Shown: positions 46,351 to 57,805, numbered from the stretch's first letter. The stretch: 64,000 bases of DNA from Paralithodes platypus (GCA_032716605.1 CM064495.1:46307524-46371523); one strand, 5' to 3'. Numbers and translations: made by a program. The notes: generated from the letters alone by a model not told the origin.

Positions 46351-48000
46351 GGATGTTAGAACCCCCACCCTCTCCACATCACCCGGTTACCGATGCCACC
46401 ACAAAACACCCAGCATTAGTCGTCCAGGAGGGGGAGATGAGAGACGATTGCAGATTACCAGTTACACTCATTTCTCTCCATCTTTCCACCTGGGGCGACA
46501 GAGGGCATCAGACTCGGCTATGATAGATGTATGCTTCTTTTGACCACCGTGTTGTTGCTATTTTGTTATGTTTTGTTTTGATTTTTCTTTGATTTTTCCA
46601 AAGTTGATTCATGCACTATTAACCTGACACAAATTACCTTCCCTAAACTTACCTAAGTAACCTAACTTCACCTCTGAATAATATAACTTCAGCATAGCCA
46701 AAATTAACAGTAATCTATTGTGAGGCAAACTGAAGTAATACCACAATAGGGCTTAACATCGTTCAGGAGAAAAAAATATATCAATAGTAGGCTACTTAGA
46801 TATATAATTTTGCTGTTAATTTTTATAACAAACTGGATGGCCTTCAGTAACAATATTCCCAAGACTGATGAAGATTTGTACTTAATGGAAAAGATACGAC
46901 TAATGTGAATTTAGGGTCTAACGTTGACCTTGGATGACAAGTGGGTGAAATTATCGTGATAGTTTAGGATCTCAATGCTCTATAATTGACCCAAATTGGT
47001 AGTTGGTTGCATGTAGGTGAATTGTTCATCTATTATAAATTAATAGTTATATAATTGATACAAAAAACAGGGAATGACTTAAGCACAAGAATGGTCCTTA
47101 GTTATTTGTATATTTTCAATACGATGTCATCCTCTTCTTCACTATTAGCAACGTTCAGACGATGTTCTTAAACTCAGGAAGTATCTCTTATAGTTAATAA
47201 AATAAAGTCTATGGAATGCTTAAAGCTGTAGTCAACAATATTTTGGAGCCAAGGCTGATTCCCCGTATTAAATAATTTCATAATTACTTAGGCCGTATGC
47301 ACTTAAGGAACTCTAAAGTATATCGTACATATCTCTTAATGCGTCACTGCACACAGGACAAGAAATAAACACGTTTCCGAATATCAAAGGTCCGGTGGAT
47401 CGTAGTCTAAAAGGTCCCACGAAGAGCTGTTTACCCATCTTCAACATCATCCCCACCTCGTTTGGGGGAGGATTCATCGATGATCACTTTCATTTTTGTA
47501 GAAGAATAGGGGTCTGAAAGCCATTATTTTTTACAGCTCGACTACCTGGGCTTAATTAGCATTACCTTTTCCGCCTCAGGCCAGTAGTATTGTGACCCTG
47601 AAGCTACAAAAAAGACACGATATAAAAAAAGAACACAGAGTTAAAACCAAAAAAAGTTTCATGCAATTCATCGTATTGGTAGCCTGGAAAGTAAAAGTCT
47701 AGCTACCAAAATACTGCTCTGGGGCTTGAAATAAATCAGCTGGGCAGAGGTCGTCGAGGTATAGGGGAAAGGTGTACTGGATGTAGGGGAAAGGCGTAGA
47801 GCTGGTAGGGAAGGGGGCGAGGGGCAAGAAAAAAGTGGTTTAGAGCGAGGAGGAGAGAGAGAGGAAGGAAGGGATGAAGAGAAAGGGGCGCGTCTGACCA
47901 TGATCTCCCGGTGATGGACAAGGGGGCCAAACAAAATTACGACGATGATGAGTGGGAAGGAGGACGACAAAATACAACAACAATAACATTAAATAACATT
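46350..48000. other. Non-coding stretch
   Basis: No gene recognised. A purine-rich block lies at 47,740-47,900. Confidence 0.4.
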
Positions 48001-48004
48001 AAAG

Positions 48005-48125
48005 TACTACCGAGTGAAAGAGGGATAAACGAAGGTCTTTAATATGTAGGGGGATATAAACACTTTAGCCCCATTAGTATTCAGATTTCAAGACGTTCGG
48101 CCATTAGTTTGGTGATTTTAAGACA
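48005..48125 (+). mobile_element. Partial TTAA-family MITE
   Basis: 'TTTAGCCCCATTAGTATTC', 'CAAGACGTTCGGCCATTAG' and 'TTTGGTGATTTTAAGAC' match 59,630-59,690. It runs directly into SINE copy 2. Confidence 0.65.
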
Positions 48126-48127
48126 TT

Positions 48128-48370
48128 TTTAAAGTTGAGGGCATACGTGTTACCGAGGTGCTTATCTCCATGGCAAATGTGTGCCCATTCCAGTACACAG
48201 GGGCTAAAATGGTCAAGCCAAGGGGGCTATTGCATATTGTTCATATCACCACACTTTATCTCCCCAGATATGACGTCATAAATGCCCACTTACTCTAGGT
48301 TCATATATGTCGTCTACTAGGCGAACAGAAATATTGGGGTGAAGAGACTGCTCAATCCCCCCGTGTTAAT
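48128..48370 (-). repeat. SINE-family copy 2
   Basis: Opens with the same 'AAAGTTGAGGGCATACG' as 2,655 and contains 'CCAGTACACAGGGGCTA', 'GACGTCATAAATGCCCACTT' and 'CTAGGCGAACAGA'. The head is not recognisable. Confidence 0.55.
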
Positions 48371-48739
48371 CGGTTCATAAAATTTGTAAATATCTTGTTT
48401 ACAGACAAACGGACAGACAGGCAAATAAACAAACGATGGCAAAAGCATAACATCTTCCAAATTCGTCGGCAGAGGTAGAAAATAGAGGTAAATCATACAA
48501 AAGGAGAACACATACAAACAATAATAGTTATGGGTGGAGCAGGATGGGTAGAAAGGGAAAGGCACGCTAGTTATCCCGAGCATGAGGTGGATGAAGGAGA
48601 GAGAGAGAGTTACACAGAGTTACACAGATACTCAGACCACACAGACCTTAATTATTGCGGTCCCAACTAGGTGGTCCGGCCTTAATACTACTAGACAGGG
48701 ACAGTTTATAGTGGAAGAATAGGGCAGTCAAGTAGAAGA

Positions 48740-48775
48740 GCGAGAGAGAGAGAGAGAGGGGGGGGGGGGGGGGAA
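48740..48775. repeat. (GA)n followed by a G run
   Basis: About 20 bp of GA and about 16 G. Confidence 0.9.
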
Positions 48776-48842
48776 TTAGAAGGAAAGCTAGATAGTGACA
48801 GAAGATAGGATAATGGGAATGCCATAAATATATGAAAATTGA

Positions 48843-49035
48843 ATGGCTTAACCCTTTCAAGATACGATAACATCTGTCTTCCTTTCATTTTGGCATTCAT
48901 TAAACGATTGTATTAACATAAGGAAGAACCTGCAGGCGTCGGGAGGCTTAGTAAGATGGTATTGCTCCCTTCATTCCCAGAGGTCCTTCCTAAGCTAGAT
49001 AAAATCATCTAATAATATCCAATTATAAGAGGAGT
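48843..49035. mobile_element. AACCCYTT-family MITE, diverged copy
   Basis: Left 'TTAACCCTTTCAAGATACG', right 'CAGAGGTCCTTCCTAAGC' and 'AATCATCTAATAATATCC'. Confidence 0.55.
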
Positions 49036-49059
49036 GTACTGTAGAATCTGGAACACTTC

Positions 49060-49296
49060 TGGAAGGGGAAGGGGGGGGGGGGTCAGGATACCCTTCTCTC
49101 TCATTTTTAGCCCCATTAGTTTTGATATTTTAAGACGTTCACCCAATTATTTTAGGTGGAACCGGCCTTCGGCGGGAATATTTTTCTACTGAAAAATGTA
49201 CAAATTTATCTCGAAGGGTGTTTTATAAACTTGATGGAGGGCTATGGAGCAAACTTAAAAAAAAAAAAAAAAAAGTTAAAATAAATCTCCCCTTAA
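49060..49296 (+). mobile_element. TTAA-family MITE, right end intact
   Basis: The right end ATCTCCCCTTAA (TTAA 49,293-49,296). The core 'GGAACCGGCCTTCGGCGGGA' and 'TTTCTACTGAAAAATGTAC' match 59,779-59,825. The left end is replaced by a G run. Confidence 0.7.
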
Positions 49297-49309
49297 TAAT
49301 AACAAACAT

Positions 49310-49430
49310 GGCGCAAAGAGTCTAAAAAATTGACAAAGAAATGGACTAATGAGGCTAATATCTTAAAATTTCAAAACTAATGGGGCTAAGCATGATGGAG
49401 AAGGGCGTCCAGAAAACAACCCTTAGTGCT
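49310..49430 (-). mobile_element. Partial TTAA-family MITE
   Basis: 'TTTCAAAACTAATGGGGC', 'CATGATGGAGAAGGGCGTCC' and an end 'ACCCTTA'. It lies head to head with the previous copy. Confidence 0.6.
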
Positions 49431-49539
49431 TATATACTGTATATAGAGTGTGGGAAGGGACAAGGTGAAAGGTGAGCACGAGATGAAAAAAATTATAGAA
49501 GAAACGCTATAAACAAATAGAAAGGTATAATAGAGGTAT

Positions 49540-49680
49540 ACATACACACTCATTGGGCACACCGATGGAGATATATACCTTTTTATTTTTATATTTAACG
49601 GGTATAATACTGTCAATATACCTATCATGGACACATTATATACCCTTTTCATACCCATATTTTTATGTGTGCAGGAAGTT
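49540..49680 (+). repeat. Dispersed repeat pair, member 2
   Basis: Counterpart of 44,010-44,160 ('CATTGGGCACACCGATGG'). Confidence 0.6.
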
Positions 49681-49857
49681 AATATGAGAGCAGTTAATAT
49701 GAGTGCAGCAAAAGAGCGAAGTACAAGACGGTAGGACGATGTTTACCAAATAAACAATAGCAATGGCAAAACGTTTACGGGTGGGAAAAGAACATAAGTT
49801 GAGAGGAAAAGGAGATTAGCATGAGATACAAAAGGATAATGAATTGGAAAGTCACAT

Positions 49858-49886
49858 ACACACACACACATACACACACACACACA
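49858..49886. repeat. (AC)n microsatellite
   Basis: CA run about 75 bp upstream of the TATA box of the cuticle gene. Confidence 0.95.
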
Positions 49887-49961
49887 GAAGGGTGGATCGT
49901 GAAGGGTGAAGCTGCAACAAGGGTGGTGAAGGGAGGGAGGGCTGGAGGTGGACACAGACAG

Positions 49962-50045
49962 TATATAAGACCCACCAGGGACACTGATACACCATACTGG
50001 GTCTGACCGCCTAACTCTACACACACACACTTCACCTCTCTCATC
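49962..50045 (+). promoter_or_regulatory. TATA-box core promoter and 5' UTR of the cuticle-protein gene
   Basis: TATATAAG at 49,962-49,969. The expected start lies about 25-30 bp downstream, around 49,990-49,997 (an Inr-like CACTGATACACC region). That leaves a 5' UTR of about 50 nt with a CA repeat and a pyrimidine-rich stretch before the ATG. A strong TATA box suits a highly, stage-specifically expressed moult gene (inference). Confidence 0.7.
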
Positions 50046-50066
50046 ATGACCTCCTCCCTCAGTCTG
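50046..50066 (+). CDS. Cuticle gene exon 1 (signal-peptide start)
   Basis: Codes MTSSLSL, followed by donor GTGAGT at 50,067. A tiny first coding exon followed by a phase-0 intron inside the signal peptide is a usual layout of arthropod cuticle genes. Intron 1 is 4,956 bp. Confidence 0.9.
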
Positions 50067-53000
50067 GTGAGTAACTATCATCGCAACGGGTTCATCTCAA
50101 GTTCCTACATAGAGATCTTTTAAGAGTAATCCAAGTTTTCCTACAGCGTTTGATCGTCTACTCAAGCGTATACCATCAAAATCTGATCTATTTTTGTATT
50201 GTGAGCTATTATAGCATGCCTATGAAATTGCAATAACTTATAAATTTCATATTTGTCAAGCTCATCATGCTTGAATTTTGTCTTGTACCTCAATAGCTTC
50301 AACATTATAGATCATTCGACGTGTTGGGGGGTTATTGTGGGGTTTTGTTCAATTATTATTTATGATGTTGATTTTTTTTTTCAGTCAATTTATGTTAAGT
50401 TTGCCCCCTAGCCCCCATGCAAACAAATCTTGGTTTACTCACGCTTGCTCTACTGCTGTCCGCAATAAGGAGGAAGCATTAAAACGGTACCGTCGTCTTC
50501 AAACTCAAGAATCTCATACTGCCTATGTTTCTGCCCAGAATCAAGCCAAACCTTTTTTTATCTCCTTCGTCTTTCCCTCCTCTTTTCCACTCTGACAGTA
50601 CTACCATCACTTCTTACTCTGACAAAGCTGAACTCTTTGCTAACACTTTTGCTAAAAACTCCACTTTGGATGATTCCGGTGCTATTCCTTCCTCTCCACC
50701 CCCCTCTCTCCTACTTATGCCTAACATCTTAATCTCTTCCAAGGATGTACTTTCCACCCTCTCTGGGCTTAATGCTAAGAAGGCTATGGACCGAACGGTG
50801 TTCCTTCTATTGTACTAAAAAAATGTGCTTCTGTGCTGAATCCCTGCCTAGGAAAACTCTTCCGTCTCTGTCTCTCCTCTAACGTCTTCCCTTCTTTCTG
50901 GAAGTTTGCTCTCATTCAACCTGTCCCGAAGAAGGGTGACCACTCCCAACCCTCCAACTATCGTCCAATTTCTCTTATTTCTTGCATCTCTAAAGTTTTT
51001 GAAAACTATTCTTATCTCGACATTTCTTCAGCATTTATCTTCCCATAACCTACTCTCATGACCGCCAGTATGGCTTCCTTAAGCGCCGCTCTACTGGTGA
51101 TCTTCTTTCTTATCTTACTAACTCTTGGTTATCCTCCATACTTACATCAAGTATCTAGAAATAAGTGTTTAAGGGTTTCAAGTTACCGTCAGCCGAAAAC
51201 CAAAACCGACTATACAGTAGTGACAAGTTGAGCCTAGCGAGGGTGGCCATCATTATCCACATCACGCTGTATTATGTCCGGCGATGAGGTAACACTCCAA
51301 CTCCGTGCATTTGTGAACATCTACTGTATATTAGCCAATCTATCCTATTCTATTCTAGTTATCCTATGAATTTATATCGACCTTGTTATTTGGGATTAGT
51401 TGCTTTCTTTCTTTTTTCTTGTATGTGTGAGCGTCCTGGGTTCGAATCCACGGACTGCCACATGTGTTTGTTAAATTTCATTAATCGATTTTAGGAGTAG
51501 AGTTGGTTGTTGGATAGAACATAATAATTACAAAGTATAGGAAATGCGGGAAATAGAGAAGTAGGAAATATGAAGGAAAAGAAAGAAAAACATACATAAA
51601 AAGTAAGGAGCCAGTAATGATAATAAGGGAAGAATGGATGGGGAAGGAACGTAGGAAGGAGGGTGGAAGTTAGGACAAATATACAGAAAGGAATAGGTGG
51701 TAGGTAAAGGGGAAGAAAAACACGAACATAAATTAAAAGAATAAGGGATAGATCAGTGAGGAAACAAAAGGAAGTGGAAGGAAGAAGGGGAGGGGGAGAA
51801 GGAACGGGATTAGGAGGGAAGAAGGAGAGAAGGAGGTAGGAAGAGAGAGAAGAAAGAAGGAGAAACGAGAGGAGGGAAGGAGGAACGAAAGAAAGGAGTA
51901 AGGAAGAAAGGGGATGACGAAGGAGAAACGAGAGGAGGAGAGGAGGAAAGGAGGAAATAATAAGAGAAGGAGGAGGGAGGGAAATGAGGAAGGGAAGGAA
52001 AAGGGTGGGGGTACTTGCATCACACCATAATAACTTCCTCTGTCCCTCACTATAATTTCTCCTCAGTAATTACTCACACAAAACAAGGGATGGCAGCCAT
52101 TAATTGCTGACCTCCCACTTCCATCTCCACAATACTGCAAGGAATATGTCGAGCCAATGTACCACAGGTTTCATTCATGTAAAATAATCAAAGAAACTTT
52201 ATAATTGGTTGTAAAAAATAGTGTATCTCGTTAATTGCAAGCCTCCCACTTACAACCACGCAATACCGTCAATATACTGTAAGTCTAGCCAATGCAGCAC
52301 AGTTTTCATTCATTCAAGCAATTAATATATATATATATATATATTGCTAGAAATATATTACGTTGAGTCAATAGATCACGAGCGATTTAGACAAGCTTTA
52401 CAAATTGCTAGATTTCTGGCCTATCGATAATGCATACTCTATTACACAGAGTCTACTAAATATTGCCCAGGATTCCACAATTTACATTCCCGAATAGAAC
52501 GTCACAAATGTCCACTAACTCCAGGTTCCTATTTTCTGCTAGGTGAATAGAGGCATAGGGTGAGAGGAAATCGCCCATCCATCTTGTCCTACTCAGGGTT
52601 TGAATCAAAGTTCTCTTGGTTTTGAGCCGAGTGCGTTACCCAATACTCCACAGTCCCGGAATCTGTGTGTTTGTATGCTTCGTCTTCGACATTCCAATTA
52701 TCACTTGCATAATACGGACAAAGGAAATGAGTATGCACAAATCTGCACATAACGACTGCATCTATGCATCTGGCTTAACAATGGCACGACCCTTATGTAC
52801 AGAGCAAGGAAGCAGAACCAGTGAAAGTGCATACAATTAGGCCAGAAGAGAACGTGTACAGAACATTAGTCAATTTTAAATGAGGACGTCATACGATAGC
52901 CAACACGTTTTATTTATGATGTATTTATTTATATATTTTATTTATTTATCATTACTGTATTATTATTTGTTAATTTGCATGATATACGTATTTGTATATT

Positions 53001-54059
53001 TGTGACTGCGATGATTTATACTTTCATTTATATCATGCGTCATTAGTTTTCTTATTTTTTATTATTTTATGCATTCTTCGAACTTAGGATATATAGAGTT
53101 CTAAAATTAGCGATGAAATGTCTCTATTAACAATTTGAATACTTATACAGTAAACCGAACTGAAACAATCGGCTACCAAACAAGCTATGACTCCATCTAC
53201 GAGTTTCTTGTTATGTGATGTTTGTAATTACATACAACAAAAACGCTTGCTAATTACGACAGTCACACAAAATAACGGTCTAGGTTAAATTTGTAGGATT
53301 GATTTAAGTTGTATGTCGCTCATGTGGGTCTCTGAGAAACACATTATTGTATTTACACACACACACACACACACACTCACACACATGAACACTAGCTCAG
53401 TAGTAATGACAAATCTATATTCAAACATCCTCATCACATTAATAACATCTCTTCCTCCAATATTACGCCATACAGTGGGCTATAATTCAGTTATTCTGTT
53501 GACAAACCTTCCATGTATACTTAATTTATATTTGTAAATAATTCGGCCTTAGAAAACGTAATACATAATAAGGTCAGACTGTGAAAGTTATCTTATATAC
53601 AGGTATATCAAGAGAATCTTATGTTGTTGTTAATTATAAACATATTAGGAAGTTTTAACATAACAGAACCAACAAGAAAACAGGTTCCGAAGCGACACTG
53701 AAACTGTTTTCGTTTGTCAATTAAATCGTCAACAGATTCCCACACTATTAAAGTAATAAACATAATGAGGATGATGACTCGTTCAAGGTCACAGTATATA
53801 TAGGCTGAAAAAGAAGAGGATTGTGTATCAGGGAAAAAAAAATATAGAGCCACAGTTAATCTACGTAGTATTTTGATAATATTATGTGAGTAACAAAAGT
53901 TCTGTAAATATATACATAGTAAATCCAAACAACAACACACACACACACAGTACACACACCATGAAATTGCAGTACCGTATGCATCTTCTTCGACTAGCCT
54001 ATATAAAAAATAATCTAGGTATCTTCTTCTAAATTTAGATGATTGTAATTATATACTAC

Positions 54060-54144
<85 letters not shown>

Positions 54145-56176
54145 ATAAGAGCACAGACGAACCCAATAAAAGCTACACATCTTTCCCGACTCGTCCAGCC
54201 AGTTTTTATATGTGGTGGTAGAAAGTAGTGGAGGTGGATCCAAGCAGGGGTGGCCAACCTGCTACACGGGGGCAGCCTCTTTCAACTAGCATTTATGTCA
54301 GTTTGCAGTTTTTCACATTAATTCAGGAAGGTTATGCAATTTCATCTTAACTCACTCTCACTCTCTTACACACACACACACTTACACCAAATATTCGTTC
54401 TATACCAATACTTTAAATGATACTCTACCCTGCCAAGATTTAAAACCAGGGCCTCATAATTGTAATATTTTGTGCTCAGATTACTATGCTACACCATGGC
54501 CTGATTAAATAAAATTAGCATTTAAGGTGTACAGGATAGGGGTATTTACAACATGTAGGATATTTCCAATCAACCTGTCCTGTATCGATGCATACTTCAG
54601 AGCATAGGGCCAGGTAACTGAGAATAGATAATTAGTTCATCCTATTCTAACCCAAATTATGTGTAACTTTTATGTAAATAAAAAGAACACACATATACGG
54701 TATGCTAATTTGACCCAACCCAGCCAGGATCCTAGCCTTAAAATTTGTAGCAAGGATTTTATATTGATGTATTCCTAAACCATATTTACATCCAATCGGC
54801 GCCCAAGCTCACAGTACTTCAACACAGCAGTACACAGTAGACACGTATTGCTCACCCTAAACTCCATCATGCCAATCTGGTATTAACCATCTTGTTAAAA
54901 TGGGCCGATTGATGTAATTCCGCAACGAGGCTAATCCTGAAGTTAAATAGTAAGGCTGTTGATGATTGTTGGTGCTGTAAGTCCAGTCACTACTATAAAA
55001 GTTTTTTCTCTCATGTCCACAGGTAGTGCTGGTGGCGCTCGCAGGCCTTGCCGCTGCCCAATTCAACCAAAGACAGTTCGACGAAGGACAGTTCAACCAA
55101 GGACAATTTGGCCAAGGACAGTTCAATCAAGGTCAATCCAACCAGGGACAGTTTAGACAAGACCAATTCAACCAGGCAGCAGTGTCCCGGCCTGCGGTGC
55201 GCCAGAGCCTACAGCCGCGTCAGGTTGTTGAAATCCTGTACGACGAGCGAGAAGGACCCGACGCCTCAGGGGCCTACAGTTTCAGGTACGAATTTCTGCA
55301 GGATGACGTAATGTTCGTCTTAATTCGGTTACCATTACTCCATTTTCTTTAGCTTATAATTCACCTCTAGGGCTGAAAAGGGTAAATATAATCTAAATAC
55401 ACCATCTGATTAAAATAGGTCTTTCATAAACTGCGAAGAACCGTCAAATATTAGCCATACTAAAAGGTAAAAGAGGCGTCATCTTACTATATGGGTTAAG
55501 GATGGCCACCACGGCCTTCAAAGAAGTTGACATTGATTATTTCAATTAGATGACACCAATTTATGTTTAATTTCTGTCTACTTCACGACAAACTTATTTA
55601 ACTTGAGGAGAACCTGTCAGCGTTAGAGGGCTAATCCCGAGATTATGTAACCCTTTCAATTATACAGGTTTTGCCTAAACTGAGTAAAATCCAATGGCTG
55701 TAGCATTAATAAAGTAGTCTATAAAACTCGTTGTCTGGTGGAAGAGATTGAGCACATAAATGTATTTATCTATTCGTGTTACCAATCTTTGGATAACATA
55801 ATATATATATATATCACACTGTTCACCATTACTAAAACACTTCCCCAAGTCTTGAAAGACGTCTTAATAACGTTTATAATTATAAAATAACTAAAATTAA
55901 ATTTATTTTACTTACGAAAATTCAGAATGTTTCTTGAGCCTCTGAACACACATCCAGTTAAAGCCCCAACCATAAATGTCTGTCCTTCCCCAGATTCGAG
56001 ACAGCTGATGGCACCCAGAGGGAGGAATCTGGTACACCCACTGGACAGGATAACTATGAGGTCCGAGGATCATACAAGTAAGTTTATGCACACTAGATTC
56101 ATTAGAGACTTTCACTACAAAACCTTTTAGTTTTTTGTTTTCTCTCTCACTCTCACTCTCTCTCTCTCTCTCAAAA

Positions 56177-56210
<34 letters not shown>

Positions 56211-56948
56211 CAATAATAACGCTTCGTCTGCGCCTTCGTCAGTTACCGTGCTCCCGACGGCAGCGATGTGGAGGTGACCTACGTTGCTGACGAGAACGGT
56301 TTCCGCGCCGAGAGTCCCTTCCTGCCCGTCCCTCCACCCATGCCCGCCCACTCACTCGCACAGGTCGCCAGGGCTGAGGAGGAATTCGCTAGGTAGGTCT
56401 GGCTAGCTGTGTATATCAATTACTGTCTATGTATATTAGTCACTGTGTATGTATATCAGTCACTGTGTATGTATATCAGTTACTGTCTATGTATATCAGT
56501 CACTGTGTATGTATATCAGTCACTGTCAATGTATATCAGTCACTGTGTATGTATATCAGTCACTGTCTATGTAGGGGTAGAATTGTTCTCAAATAACCCT
56601 CTGACTCCCACAATTTCTTCCTAAGCTGAATATAATCGTCAAATAATAGCAATAATAACATGAAGAAAAGCGTTCTAATACTGAAGGGGTTAATCACTGC
56701 GAGATGATTGAAGGATATTATCTACCAACAGGCAGAGGCAGGGACAACAGGGACAGAGCTTCCAGGGACAACAACAACAGCGCTTCCCAGAGACACAGAG
56801 CTTCCAGCAGGGTTCCCAGGGACAGAATTTCCAACAAAATCAGGGTTTCCAGGGACAAGGCCTCCAGGGACAGGGTTTCCGTCAAGATCAGGGTTCCCAA
56901 CGACAAAATTTCCTGAGTAGTTTCACCCCTAACCTCCGCACGGCTTGA
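50046..56948 (+). CDS. RR-1 chitin-binding cuticle protein, five exons, 244 residues
   Basis: A secreted structural protein of the exoskeleton. Joined exons: 50,046-50,066; 55,023-55,285; 55,994-56,077; 56,243-56,392; 56,732-56,948 (735 nt with TGA). All introns are GT-AG; the first lies in phase 0, the next three in phase 2. Residues 1-19 are a signal peptide ([19 protein letters not shown], cleavage before Gln20). Residues 20-58 are a five-residue QFNQG-type repeat. Residues 75-157 form the Rebers-Riddiford chitin-binding domain ([49 protein letters not shown], then PFLPVPPP); YVADENGF followed by a proline cluster points to RR-1, the class of flexible cuticle. Residues 173-244 are Gln/Gly-rich, ending FTPNLRTA. 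The aromatic residues of the domain bind chitin (established). No paralogue was seen in the window. Confidence 0.93.
50335..51130 (+). mobile_element. Degraded CR1/Jockey-type LINE fragment in intron 1
   Basis: In plus-strand reading: [15 protein letters not shown], then [60 protein letters not shown] and finally [20 protein letters not shown] after two frameshifts (about 51,030 and 51,057). This is the end of the endonuclease linker and the first RT blocks. It lies in the same direction as the host gene. It resembles the LINE at 22,012-24,570 but is a different, older copy. Start and end are truncated. Confidence 0.85.
51420..51470 (+). repeat. tRNA B-box remnant
   Basis: CCTGGGTTCGAATCCACGG is a good T-arm/B-box, but no A box lies at the right distance, so it is a SINE remnant. 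Confidence 0.3.
51540..52010. repeat. Polypurine tract in intron 1
   Basis: About 470 bp with very few pyrimidines on plus (GGAAGGAGG-type words). Possible triplex-forming DNA. Confidence 0.85.
52326..52344. repeat. (AT)n microsatellite
   Basis: Short AT run at the low-coordinate edge of SINE copy 3. Confidence 0.9.
52345..52660 (-). repeat. tRNA-derived SINE, copy 3 (with head)
   Basis: On minus the head is GTATTGGGTAACGCACTCGG (A-box-like), then CTTTGATTCAAACCC (B-box-like) about 30 bp later. The body shares with 2,870-2,985 the words 'CCACTAACTCCAGGTTCCT', 'AGAGGCATAGGGTGAGAGG' and 'GCCCATCCATCTTG'. It lies inside intron 1, opposite to the gene. Confidence 0.6.
52660..54060. other. Intron 1 interior, non-coding
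   Basis: AT-rich; a CA run at 53,357-53,385. No exon-like segment recognised. Confidence 0.5.
54063..54141. repeat. (AG)n microsatellite
   Basis: About 78 bp of GA in intron 1. Arg-Glu and Leu-Ser frames are artefacts. Confidence 0.97.
54415..54505 (-). repeat. tRNA-like SINE head
   Basis: Minus strand: GGCCATGGTGTAGCATAGTA (A-box-like GTAGCATAGTAATC) and GGCCCTGGTTTTAAATC (decayed B box). Confidence 0.4.
55023..55285 (+). CDS. Cuticle gene exon 2
   Basis: The acceptor CTCATGTCCACAG ends at 55,022. It codes residues 8-94: the rest of the signal peptide, the QFNQG-type repeat and the start of the chitin-binding domain up to AYSF. Donor GTACGA at 55,286. Confidence 0.93.
55640..55720. mobile_element. 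Possible half copy of the AACCCYTT-family MITE in intron 2
   Basis: 'GTAACCCTTTCAATTATACAG' and 'GCCTAAACTGAGTAAAATCC' resemble an arm. Weak. Confidence 0.3.
55994..56077 (+). CDS. Cuticle gene exon 3
   Basis: The acceptor CCTTCCCCAG ends at 55,993. Residues 95-122 ([20 protein letters not shown] to GSY). Donor GTAAGT at 56,078; using it makes residue 123 Asn across the junction. Confidence 0.93.
56141..56215. repeat. (CT)n and (AAT)n microsatellites in intron 3
   Basis: A CT run (56,141-56,172) and AAT units (56,178-56,215) fill much of the 165-bp intron and end about 27 bp before the acceptor of exon 4. Confidence 0.95.
56243..56392 (+). CDS. Cuticle gene exon 4
   Basis: The acceptor CGCCTTCGTCAG ends at 56,242. 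Residues 124-172 with the conserved [20 protein letters not shown] end of the RR-1 domain, PFLPVPPP and an EEEFA helix-like segment. Donor GTAGGT at 56,393. Confidence 0.95.
56408..56573. repeat. 20-bp minisatellite at the start of intron 4
   Basis: Unit TGTATATCAGTCACTGTGTA, about eight copies, beginning about 15 bp after the exon 4 donor. Confidence 0.92.
56597..56697. mobile_element. Half copy of the AACCCYTT-family MITE in intron 4
   Basis: 'ATAACCCTCTGACTCCCAC', 'TTCCTAAGCTGAATATAATC' and an 'AAGGGGTTAA' end at 56,692. It occupies the last third of intron 4, about 35 bp before the acceptor. Confidence 0.6.
56732..56948 (+). CDS. Cuticle gene exon 5 and stop
   Basis: The acceptor TCTACCAACAG ends at 56,731. 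It codes the Gln/Gly-rich tail ([13 protein letters not shown]..., repeats of QGQ.F) and [15 protein letters not shown] at 56,946-56,948. A second AG four bases downstream would shift the frame into an Arg/Asp-rich reading, so the first AG was chosen because it keeps the same Gln-rich style as exon 2. Confidence 0.85.
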
Positions 56949-57482
56949 GACACTTGAGATTCTTTGGATCATAGTCTTGAACACAGGAGGGGGCTTAGTA
57001 TATCCCATTCTCCTTTGGGGAATAACTCTGGGATAGGCCTCGATATCTCATTTTTCCATTGGAAATAACACACGGTTCTCTATTTTTTGTTCACCCTTCA
57101 GTACATGCCATTGAAAATACTCAGACTTTAGTACAAGCCCCAACTCTCTGGAAAACGCAGTGGAATGACTTCACCACATCCCCTATAGAAAATAGCATAG
57201 AGATGAGACTAAATTTTATCTTTTTCCCACATGGGAATTAAGAAACGGGGAAACAAGCTAAATTTGTCAAAGTTGAAAACAACACTAAGATGGTCCTCAA
57301 TCAACCTTTCTTCATTGTAAAATACTGGGGAAGGGACTCAAGATATCCTTCCTACAATGAAAATAGCCCAGGGAAGGAGTATATGTCAGCCCCTACCAAT
57401 TGTTTAAGACTATTACCAATCGATGCTCCAGGACCTCTCAATCAAAACACAGTACAAATGTTAACAATGTGTATGACGAACT

Positions 57483-57488
57483 AATAAA
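57483..57488 (+). terminator. Putative polyadenylation signal AATAAA
   Basis: First AATAAA after the stop codon of the cuticle gene, about 535 nt downstream. It would give a moderate 3' UTR. Confidence 0.5.
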
Positions 57489-57805
57489 ATAGACAGATTA
57501 ATAATGATGTAGGTAGATGAAGAGGTGTAACCTTTTCGCTGTAAGACAACTAACACATTTCTGCACATGGGGATAATCATATTATCGTTCATGTTTTGTG
57601 TCCGTAAAATTGTGTTGCTGTCCAGTTCCATTACAATACTTCTCACAAGTAACAAGATTACCCATCATTTCTCAATGTTTCTTGTTATTGTAAAATTCTG
57701 TCAATGTCCAAATCATATTGTTATTGTAACGTCGTTCCTCAGCTGCTGGAACAGTTTTACTTGACACAAGGAACCGAGTAACGTCCCACTTTTACTACAA
57801 ATTTT

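Noticed and set aside
47668..47970. 100-codon Ser/Pro-rich minus frame
   Set aside because: Antisense of a purine-rich block, no family motif.
56704..56920. Arg/Asp-rich and Thr/Gly-rich alternative readings of cuticle exon 5
   Set aside because: Off-frame readings; only the Gln/Gly frame joins in phase to exon 4 and reaches a stop in keeping with exon 2 style.
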